Assembly: GCA_947623455.1 (NCBI GenBank)
Contig: OX392527.1
Coordinates: 11,776,001 to 11,840,000, forward strand
DNA length: 64,000 nt
Direction: 5' to 3'
Source: Mimachlamys varia
Taxonomy: Eukaryota; Mollusca; Bivalvia; Pectinida; Pectinidae
The number at the start of each line of letters is the position of its first letter. Positions within the stretch are counted from its first letter, which is position 1. Positions 51,901-62,585 of the stretch are shown here, piece by piece. The position numbers and the translations under genes were made by a program. The notes beneath the pieces are model-generated. The model did no database searches. It saw nothing but the letters and a program-made list of their open reading frames with translations, and had not been told where the DNA came from.

Positions 51901-52372
51901 ATTTCATGTTTCTTGTACCTCACTGTAGGGTTACACGGAGCAATTCAAAATGATCTTTAACATATCACCTTTCTTTCAAAACCATTTTCTAGTCAATCCA
52001 TGTGAGTAACATTGTTATACATAATTATGCATGGACCTTAAACTTGTCGCACAAACCCACATGGAACCATATAATGAAGTCACAGAGTAAGAAAGTAACC
52101 ATGACCACAAAACAGGTTTAATAGCCAAGTAATACAATATGGTCATACAGCATTACATATGTACATGGTAATTAGAAAAGTCCCTGTTCAATATTTGGTT
52201 AAAATGATTGATATTTTTATGTTTATTTTATCAGAACATTTTACTGTTTTAGGTCAACATACCCCAGAGTGTTCTCCCACCTTTAAGTGCCAAGTTAAAG
52301 AAAGGTCAACGGAGATCAATTAAACAGTCAAAACCTATATATCTCAAGTCCTACGACGACATGGAAACATGA
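48955..52372 (+). CDS. LYRM1: LYR motif-containing protein 1
   Basis: LYRM proteins are small helical adaptors, many of which work in mitochondria with acyl carrier protein; the exact role of LYRM1 is poorly known. Four coding exons (48955-49107, 49425-49485, 51863-51894, 52253-52372), with GT-AG junctions and matching phases, give 121 residues; the human protein has 122. The N-terminus reads EVLVVYRRALRLANDWRKY, where the LYR triplet is VYR. Then come QEYIRSESKKLFRKNK, IQDHIKEAETRIEMA, IHYKTPYPRP and a C-terminal SKPIYLKSYDDMET, all aligning with human LYRM1. Met at 48955 is preceded by an in-frame TGA at 48919-48921 and a possible 3' splice site at 48930/48931, so a 5'UTR exon may lie upstream. 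Intron 2 is almost filled by a minisatellite. No lesion was seen. Confidence 0.94.
49505..50985. repeat. 46-bp minisatellite in LYRM1 intron 2, ~32 copies
   Basis: The unit is GTTGGTAGATCTCTAGGGAG, TTTGTCTAAAGTTTGGAC and GGTTCTCT. Variants include GATCTCGAGAGAG, GATCTGAAGGGAG and TTCTTCATAGGTAG. Larger blocks (GTTTGTTTGTCTAAGG markers near 50.39 and 50.63 kb) repeat, indicating block duplication. Confidence 0.95.
51092..51300 (+). repeat. Dispersed repeat fragment in LYRM1 intron 2
   Basis: AGGTCTCCTGAGATGAAGTC followed by TCAAGTGATC, then after a gap ATGACCTTGACA and TCAAGGTCACAG, is a known-looking bivalve dispersed family. It is related to a scrap at 37.5 kb. Confidence 0.5.
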
Positions 52373-52904
52373 TCTGGTGATACACGCTAGGACATTGACC
52401 TTGGTGACATACAGGGACTCCCCATCACATGGAATATCTGTACACATGTCAGTGTTGCTATGGACTGAAGTAGCACCTGCAGTAAAGACATGTGTTGGCA
52501 CCAGTGTGTTTAAACATTTAGATGTGATCTGGTCTGCTTTGGTACACATGCTGGGACATTAAGTTGGATTAAGTGGATGTGTATGGATCATTATAGATAC
52601 CGCATAAAGAAACCATCTTCATTGTTTTAAATATAGCTACTGAAAGTTACAAACCCTAATCTTAAATCATTTTGATGTAACTTAATGTGTATTTATTATG
52701 ATTATAATTATTTGTTTATAATTGTATATGTAGTTTTGTGAATACCATGTGCTTATAAAAAGATAACATTTGGTGCAATTCTAGCATCTATTGTACAATC
52801 TTAAGCATACAAAGGCACGCTTGTTTTAATGTAGACTGTTCATGCTGACCATTTCTTGATCATAAAATCTGTTTGAAACCACTGGTTTTGTGTTTTTGAT
52901 GTTG
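52373..52904 (+). other. Probable LYRM1 3' untranslated region
   Basis: AT-rich sequence after the LYRM1 stop. CATAAA-type signals occur near 52604 and 52861 but no canonical AATAAA. The transcript end is not determinable. Confidence 0.3.
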
Positions 52905-52908
52905 TTTT

Positions 52909-53280
52909 TAGCTCACCTGGCCCGAAGGTCTAAGTGAGCTGCCGTGACGAGACGTCCATGTGTTTGGCGTCAACTTTTTCAATTTAAACGACATCTTCAT
53001 ATTAACCAAATGTCATGGAAGCATGGTATTTTGCTGAAAGATTTCTTGGATGAAGCCTGGCAAAGTTTGTGAAAAGAAATTACCTTGACCCAAATTCAAG
53101 GTCACAGGGGTTTAGTCTGTGAAAACCTTTAAATGACTTCATCTGATTATCCAAAAGTACCAGAAGCATGATATTTGACTGTACAGTTCCTTGGATGAAG
53201 CCCGACAAAGTTTGCAAAAAGAAATGTACTTGACCCATATTCAAGGTCACAGAGGCTAACCATGGATCATAGCATGACTG
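52909..53280 (+). repeat. Molluscan dispersed repeat
   Basis: It starts AGCTCACCTGGCCCGAAGGT, then CTAAGTGAGCTGCC, and contains two spaced CTTGACCCA(A/T)ATTCAAGGTC blocks. These are the hallmarks of an abundant bivalve repeat family, in the orientation opposite to the copy ending near 20.33 kb. Confidence 0.6.
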
Positions 53281-53925
53281 TTTTGTGCAACATATGTGAT
53301 CCACATGAAGTAATTTGCCCAAATTAACAAATACTTGAAATTAGCAAATAACATGCCAAATCAAAGTCCATGGTTATCATGAAACATAACAGTTGATTAA
53401 GTTATTTCTGTTAAATTGCCCTAAAGTAGTAATAAACAAGCTCGTGAAAATATGCAATAGATACCCTGTAATAGATTATCAGTTGGTACTTTTCTTTTTT
53501 TCTTTACTCTTATCCTTTCTGTAACTAGCATATCTATTTTGAAAAGACTGATATTGGTATGACTTTTTGAAGGAAGGATCAAAATATACACAAACCTCCA
53601 GATTAGTAAAGGGCATAGACAGGGCTCAAAAGACTGTCAATCGTCAGATAGAATCAAGAACCTTGCTGAAATGCAGGAAAAATGAAAAGCGTCGCATACT
53701 AATTATATATAAAATCGGATCACTACAGTTACTCTATTCAATCCAGGGGTTGCGCTCGTAGGTGAACGTAACCCCTGGATATCGAGGACCATGGCTAAAA
53801 CACCAATAGCGTCCAAAGACAGATAAATCGACTACTGAAAGAATGTGCCTGTGGAGCAAGACTGATACCGAGAGGTAGCAAAATAAACAGAGCCATCATT
53901 TACCCCGGAAGGAGGTCTGGAGTTT
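53281..53925. other. Spacer with a short hairpin
   Basis: AT-rich sequence. It contains a 40-nt hairpin at 53741-53780 (ATCCAGGGGTTGCG inverted as CGTAACCCCTGGAT, one mismatch), similar in form to the miniature palindromes at 58-60 kb. Confidence 0.5.
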
Positions 53926-55762
53926 TAGTCCAGTCATTTTATGATTTTACCTCAAACTAATTGTAAAAGAATTTATTTTTGGTTTTTCATACAGGTTTTA
54001 GTATACATTGTAACAGAAAAAAAGTCTACATTAATCAAAATTGGGGAAAATAATTTTTTCTATCCCTAAAAAATCGGAAAAATATATAAAATTACTTGAT
54101 GGACCATTTTTTAACCCAAATATCAACATCACGTGTAATACAGGATAACTAAAAAGCATTGTATTACAAGCCTGTTTGTTGTACAATAAAAAATCAATAA
54201 CAAAACAGTTTGAATGGTTTTACGAAAAAAGTTATGACACCTTGAAAATCACTAAAATGTTGTTAATTTATCAATATTTCAGCTTGTGTTGGATTTTTAA
54301 GAAAGATTACTCAATCAATCAACGTCACTATTGATTCTTGTTTTATGAGAATGTATTCACATATAGTTTGCTTATTTAAATTTCAGAAAATGATTTATTT
54401 AACTTACACCTTTTAAATTATATGGCTGCTCAAAGTTTGTCTGTTGGTCTGATTTGGAGCTGATTTTAAATAAAATTGAATGATTCATCGATTTATGTGA
54501 ACAATATTTCATAAAAACCTTCAGCATATGCTGAAATGTGCATTAAATTATTTTCCATGCAAGTTATTCTTAACAATATACCTCCATTATATTACTTGAA
54601 TTTGGTAGATGAAAACCACATTTGGTGCAAATTTGACTTGACACTAAAATTGGCTAAGTACACGCTTTTCAACAACAAAATTGTGAATATATTTCTTGTT
54701 TTTTCCTGGATTTTGAAATAATTTGGCAGTAATTGCCACCATGACGTATCCTTCTGGATAAAAGTAAATTTAAATTTATGATTGATGTCAACTTTAAATA
54801 AATTGATTTTTCATATTCTGATAATGGAAATGAATGGTGGGATACTTAATTTTTAAAGAAAATACTAAAATAAAGGAATCTTTAACTTCAAATTAATCTC
54901 ATGAAATCATAAGTTTTAAGGTGGTTCCATTGGCAAAATTATATTCAAATCGGACAAGACATATTCGAAAAAATATGATTTATGTTGTTCATATTGATGG
55001 ACTTTGCCATTTTTGTAGTATTCAGGCAAAAATGCACGAATTGAAGTTTTTACCGTCAGTTATTTAATAAACTTTTTGAGAGAACTTGCAAAATTTATTG
55101 TTTCTTAACAAAATAAACAATTCACAAAAGGATATGAACTGATTCGAAGCATTTGCTTTTCTTTTTATCAAAATATTTGTTAGAGAAATACGGATATTGT
55201 TCATGTAGGCATGAAATAACACCAAATTGGTTCAACTGGTCAATTAAGAAGTGTCATATTATTTGTTTACATAAAAATATACCAATTCTTATTAATTAAA
55301 ATTAGTAAATATGTTTTAGTTTCAGCAACTAAGTGTAGATTAAGTTTGTTTAGAGTCAGATATTTTTATCTTTTCCATTCAAAATGAGCAAAAACGTCAA
55401 TATTGTTAAATCAAACCAAAAAAATAGCCATTTTGATAGTTGATTTAATCGTTGATAGATTGCTTTTGGTGATAAATTTTGGTTATTCTGAGCTCTACCC
55501 AATTTGGTCTTCCTATACAATTAATTTCATATGTTAATTATTGTAAAATAGCTAAATATTTCACTTCAAAAACTGTTATATATGTAATTTTTCTTGTTTC
55601 TGGACCATAAAAATGGCTAAAAAATTAATTTCCCAAATTTTGATCGATATAGACTTTTTTCCTGTTATTGTACAAATGATAAACATTCCAAAAACCAAAA
55701 AATAAATTCTTTTGCAATTAGTTTGAGGTAAGGCCTGTTTTTTTGCTAAAATGACTGGACTA
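53926..55762. mobile_element. 1.8-kb AT-rich element with ~65-bp inverted ends
   Basis: TAGTCCAGTCATTTTA at 53926 is inverted at 55747-55762. After a short unaligned stretch, TTACCTCAAACTAATTG(T/C), AAAAGAATTTATTTT and TGGTTTTT also match in inverse order. No frame longer than 76 codons lies inside. The target duplication is unclear (possibly TTT), so the superfamily cannot be assigned. Confidence 0.65.
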
Positions 55763-55894
55763 TTTAGTCTGATTGGATATATCGTATTGGTCGGTGCCAG
55801 GGACAACCGAGTCCTCTGGCTGTTGCTGAAGACATTTTTGATGATTTAGTTTATCCTCTTGTTCCAATATCCCTTGCTGGTTTACACCTTTTCT

Positions 55895-56302
55895 CCACAG
55901 GGACCTGAGCACTTGTTACAGCTAGTTTTGGACACAGGGACCTGGGCATTTGTTACAGCTAGTTTTGGACACAGGGACCTGGGCATTTGTTACAGCTAGT
56001 TTTGGACACAGGGACCTGGGCATTTGTTACGGCTAGTTTTGGACACAGGGACCTGGGCATTTGTTACAGCTAGTTTTGGACACAGGGACCTGGGCATTTG
56101 TTACAGCTAGTTTTGGACACAGGGACCTGGGCATTTGTTACAGCTAGTTTTGGACCTAAAATAGGCTGTTTAGAGTAATGTTACACTTTTGGGGGGTTAA
56201 GATCAATTTTCGATAAAAATGCCACCCTCAATGGTCATAAAAGCTATTTTTAGCTTTTATGACCTTTGAGGCTGGCATTAAGAAATTCTCAGGTCCCTGT
56301 GG
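55895..56302. mobile_element. 408-bp MITE whose left end was amplified in tandem
   Basis: CCACAGGGACCTGAG (55895-55909) is exactly inverted at 56288-56302, and TTTTCT lies directly outside both ends (55889-55894, 56303-56308). Inside, the left TIR and its neighbour (ACAGGGACCTGGGCATTTGT, TACAGCTAGTTTTGGAC; 37 bp) are repeated about seven times to 56155. A hairpin with 29-bp arms (56218-56279, arms starting AATGCCACCCTCAATGG, four-base loop) follows. Confidence 0.75.
55897..56155. repeat. 37-bp minisatellite, 7 copies, inside a MITE
   Basis: Near-identical 37-bp units each begin with the MITE terminal sequence ACAGGGACCTG. The first copy differs (GAGCAC for GGGCAT) and keeps the true terminus. 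Confidence 0.93.
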
Positions 56303-56784
56303 TTTTCTCGTGTTCATTGTTTGGTAACTTGTCGTTGAGTCAGCTCTATTCTATTGTCGAGCAAAGATAAGCATATCATCTTCGACACTCGAGTGATAGG
56401 TTCGTCGGTATGACACATCCCAGAGGTGAAGAACCGTAATCACTGGGATTTCTAGGAAACCCTCAATCCCTTGGTATAGCATAGGGCGGATTTCCAATGA
56501 CAGTTTTTAATAGAGATCACATAATTAACAGATTAAGCAGTGACCGTGAGAGTTGAAATAACCTCACCTATGTATTCATTCTCGTTAGCAAATCATAATC
56601 AAAGAGCTTGTTAACACAGGTTTATTACCTCTAGCATGTCGTTAACTTAGTTCAGGAATAAAATAGGTCCAACAACACTACCCTGTGGGAAACCACTCGT
56701 AACTGACTTAGTTTTAGAAATTTCCTTCGAATACAATAATTTTGTTGTTTATAAAGATGTTCCCGTGCCATATAGAAACTTCCC
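56303..56784. other. Unique spacer, possible old RT scrap
   Basis: Around 56640-56710 the plus text complements a short RT-like phrase (minus would read V-S-H-R-V-V-L-L-D-L-F). The match is too short to call. Nothing else was seen. Confidence 0.2.
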
Positions 56785-57605
56785 AGATATATGACATCAG
56801 TATAATAATCTTTCTATGTATGTGACATCCGTATAATAATCTTCCTATGTATGTGACATCAGTATAATAAACTTTCTATGTATGTGACATCCGTATAATA
56901 ATCTTTCTATGTATGTGACATCCGTTTAATAATCTTTCTAGGTATGTGACATCCGTATAATAATCTTTCTAGGTATGTGACATCCGTATAATAAACTTTC
57001 TAGGTATGTGACATCCGTATAATAAACTTTCTAGGTATGTGACATCCGTATAATAATCTTTCTAGGTATGTGACATCCGTATAATAAACTTTCTAGGTAT
57101 GTGACATCCGTATAATAAACTTTCTATGTATGTGACATCAGAATAATAATCTTTCTAGGTATGTGACATCAGTATAATAATCTTTCTATGTATGTGACTT
57201 CAGTATAATAATCTTCCTATGTATGTGACTTCAGTATAATAATCTTCCTATGTATGTGACTTCAGTATAATAATCTTTCTATGTATGTGACATCAATATA
57301 ATAATCTTCCTATGTATGTGACATCAGTATAATAATCTTCCTATGTATGTGACATCAGTATAATAATCTTCCTATGTATGTGACATCAGTATAATAATCT
57401 TCCTATGTATGTGACATCAATATAATAATCTTCCTATGTATGTGACATCAGTATAATAATCTTCCTATGTATGTGACATCAGTATAATAATCTTCCTATG
57501 TATGTGACATCAGTATAATAATCTTTCTTTGTACTGTATATGACATCCGTATAATAATCTTTCCTTGTACTGTATATGACATCCGTATAATAATCTTCCT
57601 TTGTA
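56785..57605. repeat. 31-bp minisatellite, ~26 copies
   Basis: The unit is TATGTGACATCAGTATAATA plus ATCTTTCTATG. CCGTATAATAA and CTAGG variants cluster in the left half, and CTTCCTATG variants in the right half. The last two copies are longer (TACTGTATATG). Confidence 0.94.
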
Positions 57606-57646
57606 CATTTGCCCCTCCCGTACCCAGCCTATCTCGCACTTTGCGC

Positions 57647-57829
57647 TCTGGTGCTGCCTTCAGTAGGACCCTGTGCGTACACCAACTTACTAACCTAGCT
57701 ACACGCCTGGTGCTGCCTTCGGTAGGACCCTGTGCGTACACCAACTTACTAACCTAGCTACACGCCTGGTGCTGCCTTCAGTAGGACCCTGTGCGTACAC
57801 CAACTTACTAACCTAGCTACACGCCTGGT
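57647..57829. repeat. 59-60-bp tandem repeat, 3 copies
   Basis: Copies of CTGGTGCTGCCTTCAGTAGG, ACCCTGTGCGTACACCAAC and TTACTAACCTAGCTACACGC are almost identical. They are GC-rich relative to the region. Confidence 0.93.
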
Positions 57830-58192
57830 TACTGTTTATATTAGTATTCTTATCTTATTGTTTAACAAGCAATATAGACTATGAATGCCTTAATTTGTAC
57901 AATTTATATTAAAAGGTGTTGAATATCCTTACATCACTATACTGTATAAACAAAATAACTGAACATATTTCATAAATCAATTCAATGAAGGATTTTGGAA
58001 GAGTCAAGAAGCTTTATTTAACGTCGACACATACATGTAACATAATAACATTAGCACTATAGTGATATTCTTGCGACAAACATGTGTATAAAAAGTATTT
58101 TAATAAAATATCACAGCACATAAAATTATAGCAACTAGATTAACAATAGGCATCATAAGTATATGAAATCACAATTGCTTAACTTAATTACT

Positions 58193-58235
58193 CCAGAGAC
58201 GTATAAAGCCTCTATGGCTTTATATACGTCTCTGG
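58193..58235. repeat. Miniature palindrome (GACGTATA family)
   Basis: CCAGAGACGTATAAAGCC is inverted after five bases as GGCTTTATATACGTCTCTGG. Related palindromes are at 58558-58586, 60109-60138 and (eroded) 60687-60728. Confidence 0.75.
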
Positions 58236-58557
58236 GTATGAATTGGTAGTTGGCAGAGTGTGTAAATATATCGTGAACTTCGCCTAGAATAGTTATACTT
58301 ACTAGTCAGAACTGTAAGATTACAATTTACAGTACTTACGATCCCCTGAGGCTTTTTGTCCCTACCCACACCTTCATCCCTTTGTTCGGCTCCCGTAAGA
58401 TCTCCACATAGGTAAATCATATCTCACCTGTGATGACCCCCGCGGCTCTCCATCCCCACAGGGGTTATTTGTGTGTCCCAGTATATAATAATATCTTACT
58501 CCATCTTCATCGAAATAAAACATTGAATTGTCAATGTAAATATATAAAGGATACTGG

Positions 58558-58586
58558 CAGGGACGTATATGTGAGATACGTCCCTG
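58558..58586. repeat. Miniature palindrome (GACGTATA family)
   Basis: CAGGGACGTAT, a seven-base loop, then ATACGTCCCTG: perfect 11-bp arms. Confidence 0.75.
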
Positions 58587-58825
58587 ATACTGGTTATCTT
58601 TGTTGGAAAAGACTTGAAGGCCTAATATACGTAACTTTCGGCATAACTTGAAGCAAAAATCAAGCCTAATAACTTATTATATTTATAGATTTAGTCAGAG
58701 ACGTATAAAGGGAGGAAGGTGTGGGTAGGGATATTCTGGCTGGAAGTGGCAAATATTGACGTATACGTCGGAGTAGACCCAAACCACGGTTTATTTTAGA
58801 GACAAAAGTTAATATAAACTTCATA

Positions 58826-59177
58826 TGCATTCCAACAGTATATTTACAACATTATAGACAACAGTTCTGATGTGATCTGCCCAAGATAAGTTTGGGTCAA
58901 TTTTGACACCCAGTAGCTTCTCGGAAGTAACTTGTTCAATAATTTCCTGATCTAATGTAAGATTTAAAACATCATTGGTTCTACTCAGTTTCTGTTTTGA
59001 GCCAATAACCATACATTTGGTTTTACTTGTATTTTAGTAACATTTGATTTTCATTACACCACTCTTGGACTTTGATAAGGTCTGACTGCAACTTTTCTTG
59101 AATAACAGGAATAGTTGAGCCAGATGAACTTAAAGTTGAGTCGTCAGCATACATATCAGTGAAAGACTGAAGTTTAA
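58826..59177 (-). pseudogene. LINE reverse transcriptase relic, segment 3 (C-terminal palm)
   Basis: On minus this continues the polymerase from segment 2: a YADDS box (about 59140-59151, the RT catalytic aspartates), then SSGSTIPVIQEKLQSDLIKV. After a frameshift near 59030 the frame continues MVIGSKQKL...EKLLGVKIDPNLSWADHI to 58826. The match to LINE proteins stops there and the thumb and 3' part are missing. It is split from segment 2 by a TTAA transposon. Confidence 0.8.
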
Positions 59178-60108
59178 AGAGTAACTGTAGTGCAAATAGA
59201 AACTGAAATGATCAGACTCGTCGTGTCGGCATTAATACGTTGTCGAAAACCGCATCGAAATCGGCCGACCGGTTACAAAGTTACGACAGGTTGAAGTTTG
59301 TTTTTTTACCTGTTTTGCCACACGCTAATTAAGCGCACCGCAAACCGCTAAAAGTTGTGCACACGTATTGGTGACGTCACAACGGGAACACAAGAAATTG
59401 GGTCCTATGTCTCTCCATATAATAGTAATATGTACGTCTGGTTGATTAGTGATTCAAAATGTATTATACAATGAAATTAAGGGACGTACCATAATATGGG
59501 GGTCGGGAGAATAATCTGAAATCGTCATTGAAATAACTTTATTTTGATTCTTTCATAAATATAGTGTTTATTGATTATTCAAATTAATTTTAATGGACCC
59601 ATATATATATGCGCTATCATATTGTAATACTCTGTGTCATTTATAATGTCAGTTATACATATCATTTATCCAATGATTCAAGAGTGACTCTTATAATAAT
59701 ACCTTTGAATATTGTAAATCTCATGTTAGTGTCCATTATATTACGTAATCAGATTAGCGGGATAATCTATCTGGTCAGTTCGATAACTTCACACGTAACG
59801 TGTTACTCAAATAGCAAGTAATTAACATTGGAGAGGGGTGGGGGTGGTGGGGGCTATCAAAGTTAACTAAATTGTAATAGTTGAGTATGTTGCGGTTATT
59901 ATCCCCTCTTTATAACTTCAAATGTGTACTCTAAATCTGTAGTTACATGTAGATCTCGACTGGAACATAGACTATCGAGTGCACGTGTATCTTTTGAAAT
60001 CTCCGTAACCCACCGTCAACTCACATAGTATATGACACTTTTTTAATTTCGAGTTTGACTCTTCTATTCAACGAGAAAAGTTTTGTTGAAAACTTGCTTG
60101 ATATGTCT

Positions 60109-60138
60109 CAGGGACGTATATGCACATATACGTCCCTG
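60109..60138. repeat. Miniature palindrome (GACGTATA family)
   Basis: Perfect 14-bp arms CAGGGACGTATATG and CATATACGTCCCTG are separated by only CA. It lies inside the TTAA element 59178-61968. Confidence 0.8.
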
Positions 60139-60206
60139 GTATGTCTGTATCACAGTTTTTTCATATTTTATTTTTAACATAAATGAATAAAATGCGGATT
60201 AAAACC

Positions 60207-60604
60207 AAAGGCGCTTCTAGCCAGGAGAATAGCCATCTAAATATATAGATAACATAGCGAAATATGAAAATTAAAATAAAATATAAAAACTGAATTTTCA
60301 AATTTTCTTTTTATGTTATTAATCATCTAAAACCATATTGAAAATAATTGCCAAATTTCAGCTTGATACGTCAAGCGGTTTAATTTAACAAAAAATCGAC
60401 TATCAGACATTCTTTTTTGTGTGAAATTTAACCGCTTGACGTATCAAGCTGAATTTTGGCAATTACTTTCGTTATGGTTTTAGATGATTAATAACATAAA
60501 ACGAAAATTGTTAAAGTCAGTTTTTATATTTTATTTTAATTATTCATATTTTGCAAATTATCTATATATTTAGATGACTATTCTCCTGGCCACAAGTGCC
60601 TGTA
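60207..60604. mobile_element. ~398-bp fold-back element with ~185-nt arms
   Basis: The left arm (from GGCGCTTCTAGCCAGGAGAA) and the right arm (inverse, ending TTCTCCTGGCCACAAGTGCC) pair over about 185 nt at roughly 85-90% identity around a ~30-nt loop near 60390-60420. ATTAAAACC occurs directly outside both ends (60198-60206 and 60605-60613) as a target duplication. It is nested in the TTAA element and has no coding capacity. Confidence 0.8.
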
Positions 60605-61184
60605 ATTAAAACCAATTAAGTATCTTCTCATCTTATTTTCATCTTATTTTCAAAAGATGTTTCATGTTCATTTCTTGTCAGTAAAACCAGGGATGTATAT
60701 GTGACATACATATACATATAAGTTCCTGGTAAAACACAGTGGTTTTCAAAGATCTAATCTTATTTTTTCTCAAACAGAATTCGAAATACATTGTCTTGAT
60801 TTCTATTTCGATGTATGTGCCTGAAGACAGGTAACATCAGGATTTCGCTCATAGTCTATTTATTTTACAATGTTCACGATTTGAAATGTTTTTTTTTTAT
60901 ACTGCATAGACATAAATAAATTATCAATGGATAGAAAGCTGTTAACTTTTATACACACCTATAATTTCTCAAACATATATAAGGATAAAAGAAGTCGAAA
61001 TGTGATACCTGTCAAAACAGTTTATACAGGTCGAAAGCATTGATAAAAGTTATATATTTTTATTTTCCAATATACGTACATCGTATTGTACGTATAAAAA
61101 GACTGGTCTTGTCGTTCTATATGACGTTACTAGCTGTTCTTAAAATAATCCAATAAAATACATGGTTTTCGAAGTTCCGAGTCT

Positions 61185-61220
61185 ATACACGGAATTAGAT
61201 TATATCTAAGTCCGTGGTCT
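61185..61220. repeat. Palindrome, CACGG...CCGTG family
   Basis: CACGGAATTAGAT, TAT, ATCTAAGTCCGTG: 13-bp arms with one mismatch. It shares its core with the palindrome at 31901-31942. Confidence 0.7.
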
Positions 61221-61968
61221 AAAGTAACACAAATATCCTTTTCCTTATCTGTTTGTTTGAGGTTGTTTCTTGGTAGTTTTGTATTTATACAGCCGACCGA
61301 CATGCATTAAAATTTTTCAGCGTGCATTTTAAAAGCTGTTACGATCAGTTCCTGCTGATATGTGCATGCAATCAACGTGACCATTAGTGAATACACACGC
61401 CGTTTTAGCGGTGTTATATGAAATAAAATATGAGAAAATTAGTACCTAATCATATCAAGGGCATGTTTTGAAGTCTTTCCGCAAAATAATAACCTGTTAA
61501 TCATGTTAGCGAGTCCGGCGGTTATTGATTTATGGTCGAGTGATCATGACCACGTGTGCCGCACACCTGTTGAACTCCCTACCCCCCTCACCACTAATTA
61601 CGGCCCCCTGGGGCAAACAACACCTTGGAATTATCAGTAGGGTCATTAATGAACTCCATACAACCGTGATATATAGTAAGTGTCATATTCTTGAATAGAA
61701 GACTCTATACAAATAACAAGTCATGATACGATTCATATAATTTTAATATAATGACTACACAAGTCTATCAGTGCGGTCACCGTTGTGACGTCACTTCCGG
61801 TCGTATGGCAAAATCGGGGATTTTCTGATTTGCGTTCAGGTGTGAAATTTAGAAAAATGGTCAAAACTTCGTAATTTTTACAAAAATTTTTTTTTCGTGA
61901 GAATTTTCTCACTCACTATTTACCAATCTTTCCATACACAAAAGATGGTTTTGCACTACAGTTACTCT

Positions 61969-62585
61969 TTAAGTGGAAGATCATTTATGAAAATGAAAAA
62001 CATGAGGGGACCCAATATTGACCTCTGAGGTACACCATGTGTAATAGGCTTACTGCTAAAGATTTTACTAGATACAGCAACTTTTTGAAATCGATCCGAA
62101 ATGTAGGAATTAAACCAACTCAAAGATGTGCAATCACATTGATATAAAGCTAACTTTCGAATAAGGACTTCATGATTGACCATCTCAAATGCTTTTCTGA
62201 AATCAATAAATACCACACCATTGATATTTCCTTTGTCAATTTCTTTTGTCAAATTATTGACAATGCTGAGAATGGTAGTTTTACAAGAGTGATTTTTACG
62301 AAATCCAGATTGTGAGGCAACTAATAAATTATGTTGATTTAAAAAAGCATAAAAACTATTATGTACGTGTCTTTCTAGAACTTCAGACATGATTGGTAAG
62401 ACTGAAATCGGTCTGTAATTTGAGATGTCTGACATTGATCCGCCTTTGTGCAGTGGTATTACTTTTGAACTTTTCCACTGACTAGGAAATTTGCCAGATG
62501 TTAAACTCAAATTTAATATGTATATGTCAAGGAAGAAGAAATAGGGGAACTAGCTGTTTTTTTTATAGCTTACAACTAACATCAT
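61969..62585 (-). pseudogene. LINE reverse transcriptase relic, segment 2 (fingers and palm)
   Basis: On minus, in one frame from about 62519: SLTSGKFPSQWKSSKVIPLH, NYRPISVLPIMSEVLERHVH, QSGFRKNHSC, motif A VFIDFRKAF, and motif B GVPQRSILGPL, where the usual Gly of PQGS is Arg. It ends FINDLP at the transposon junction. Upstream of 62519 two stops interrupt the frame. The wording is that of Jockey/CR1-type non-LTR elements common in molluscs. With an Arg in motif B and stops, the copy is inactive. Confidence 0.9.

Larger units (their letters stand above)
59178..61968. mobile_element. 2.8-kb non-autonomous DNA transposon with TTAA target duplication, inside a LINE
   Basis: The ends AGAGTAACTGTAGTGCAAA (59178-59196) are exactly inverted at 61950-61968, with TTAA outside both (59174-59177, 61969-61972). 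The host LINE frame runs on through the insertion point if one TTAA copy is ignored, which confirms both boundaries. The interior lacks a transposase; the longest frames are about 70 codons. Both subterminal regions carry a GTGACGTCAC palindrome (near 59371 and 61787). It is probably of the same TTAA-targeting class (Kolobok-like, inferred) as the 45.1-kb element, but the TIR sequence differs. Confidence 0.88.

Noticed and set aside
56640..56710. Additional reverse-transcriptase scrap on minus
   Set aside because: Only about ten residues look familiar, which is too little to distinguish from chance.
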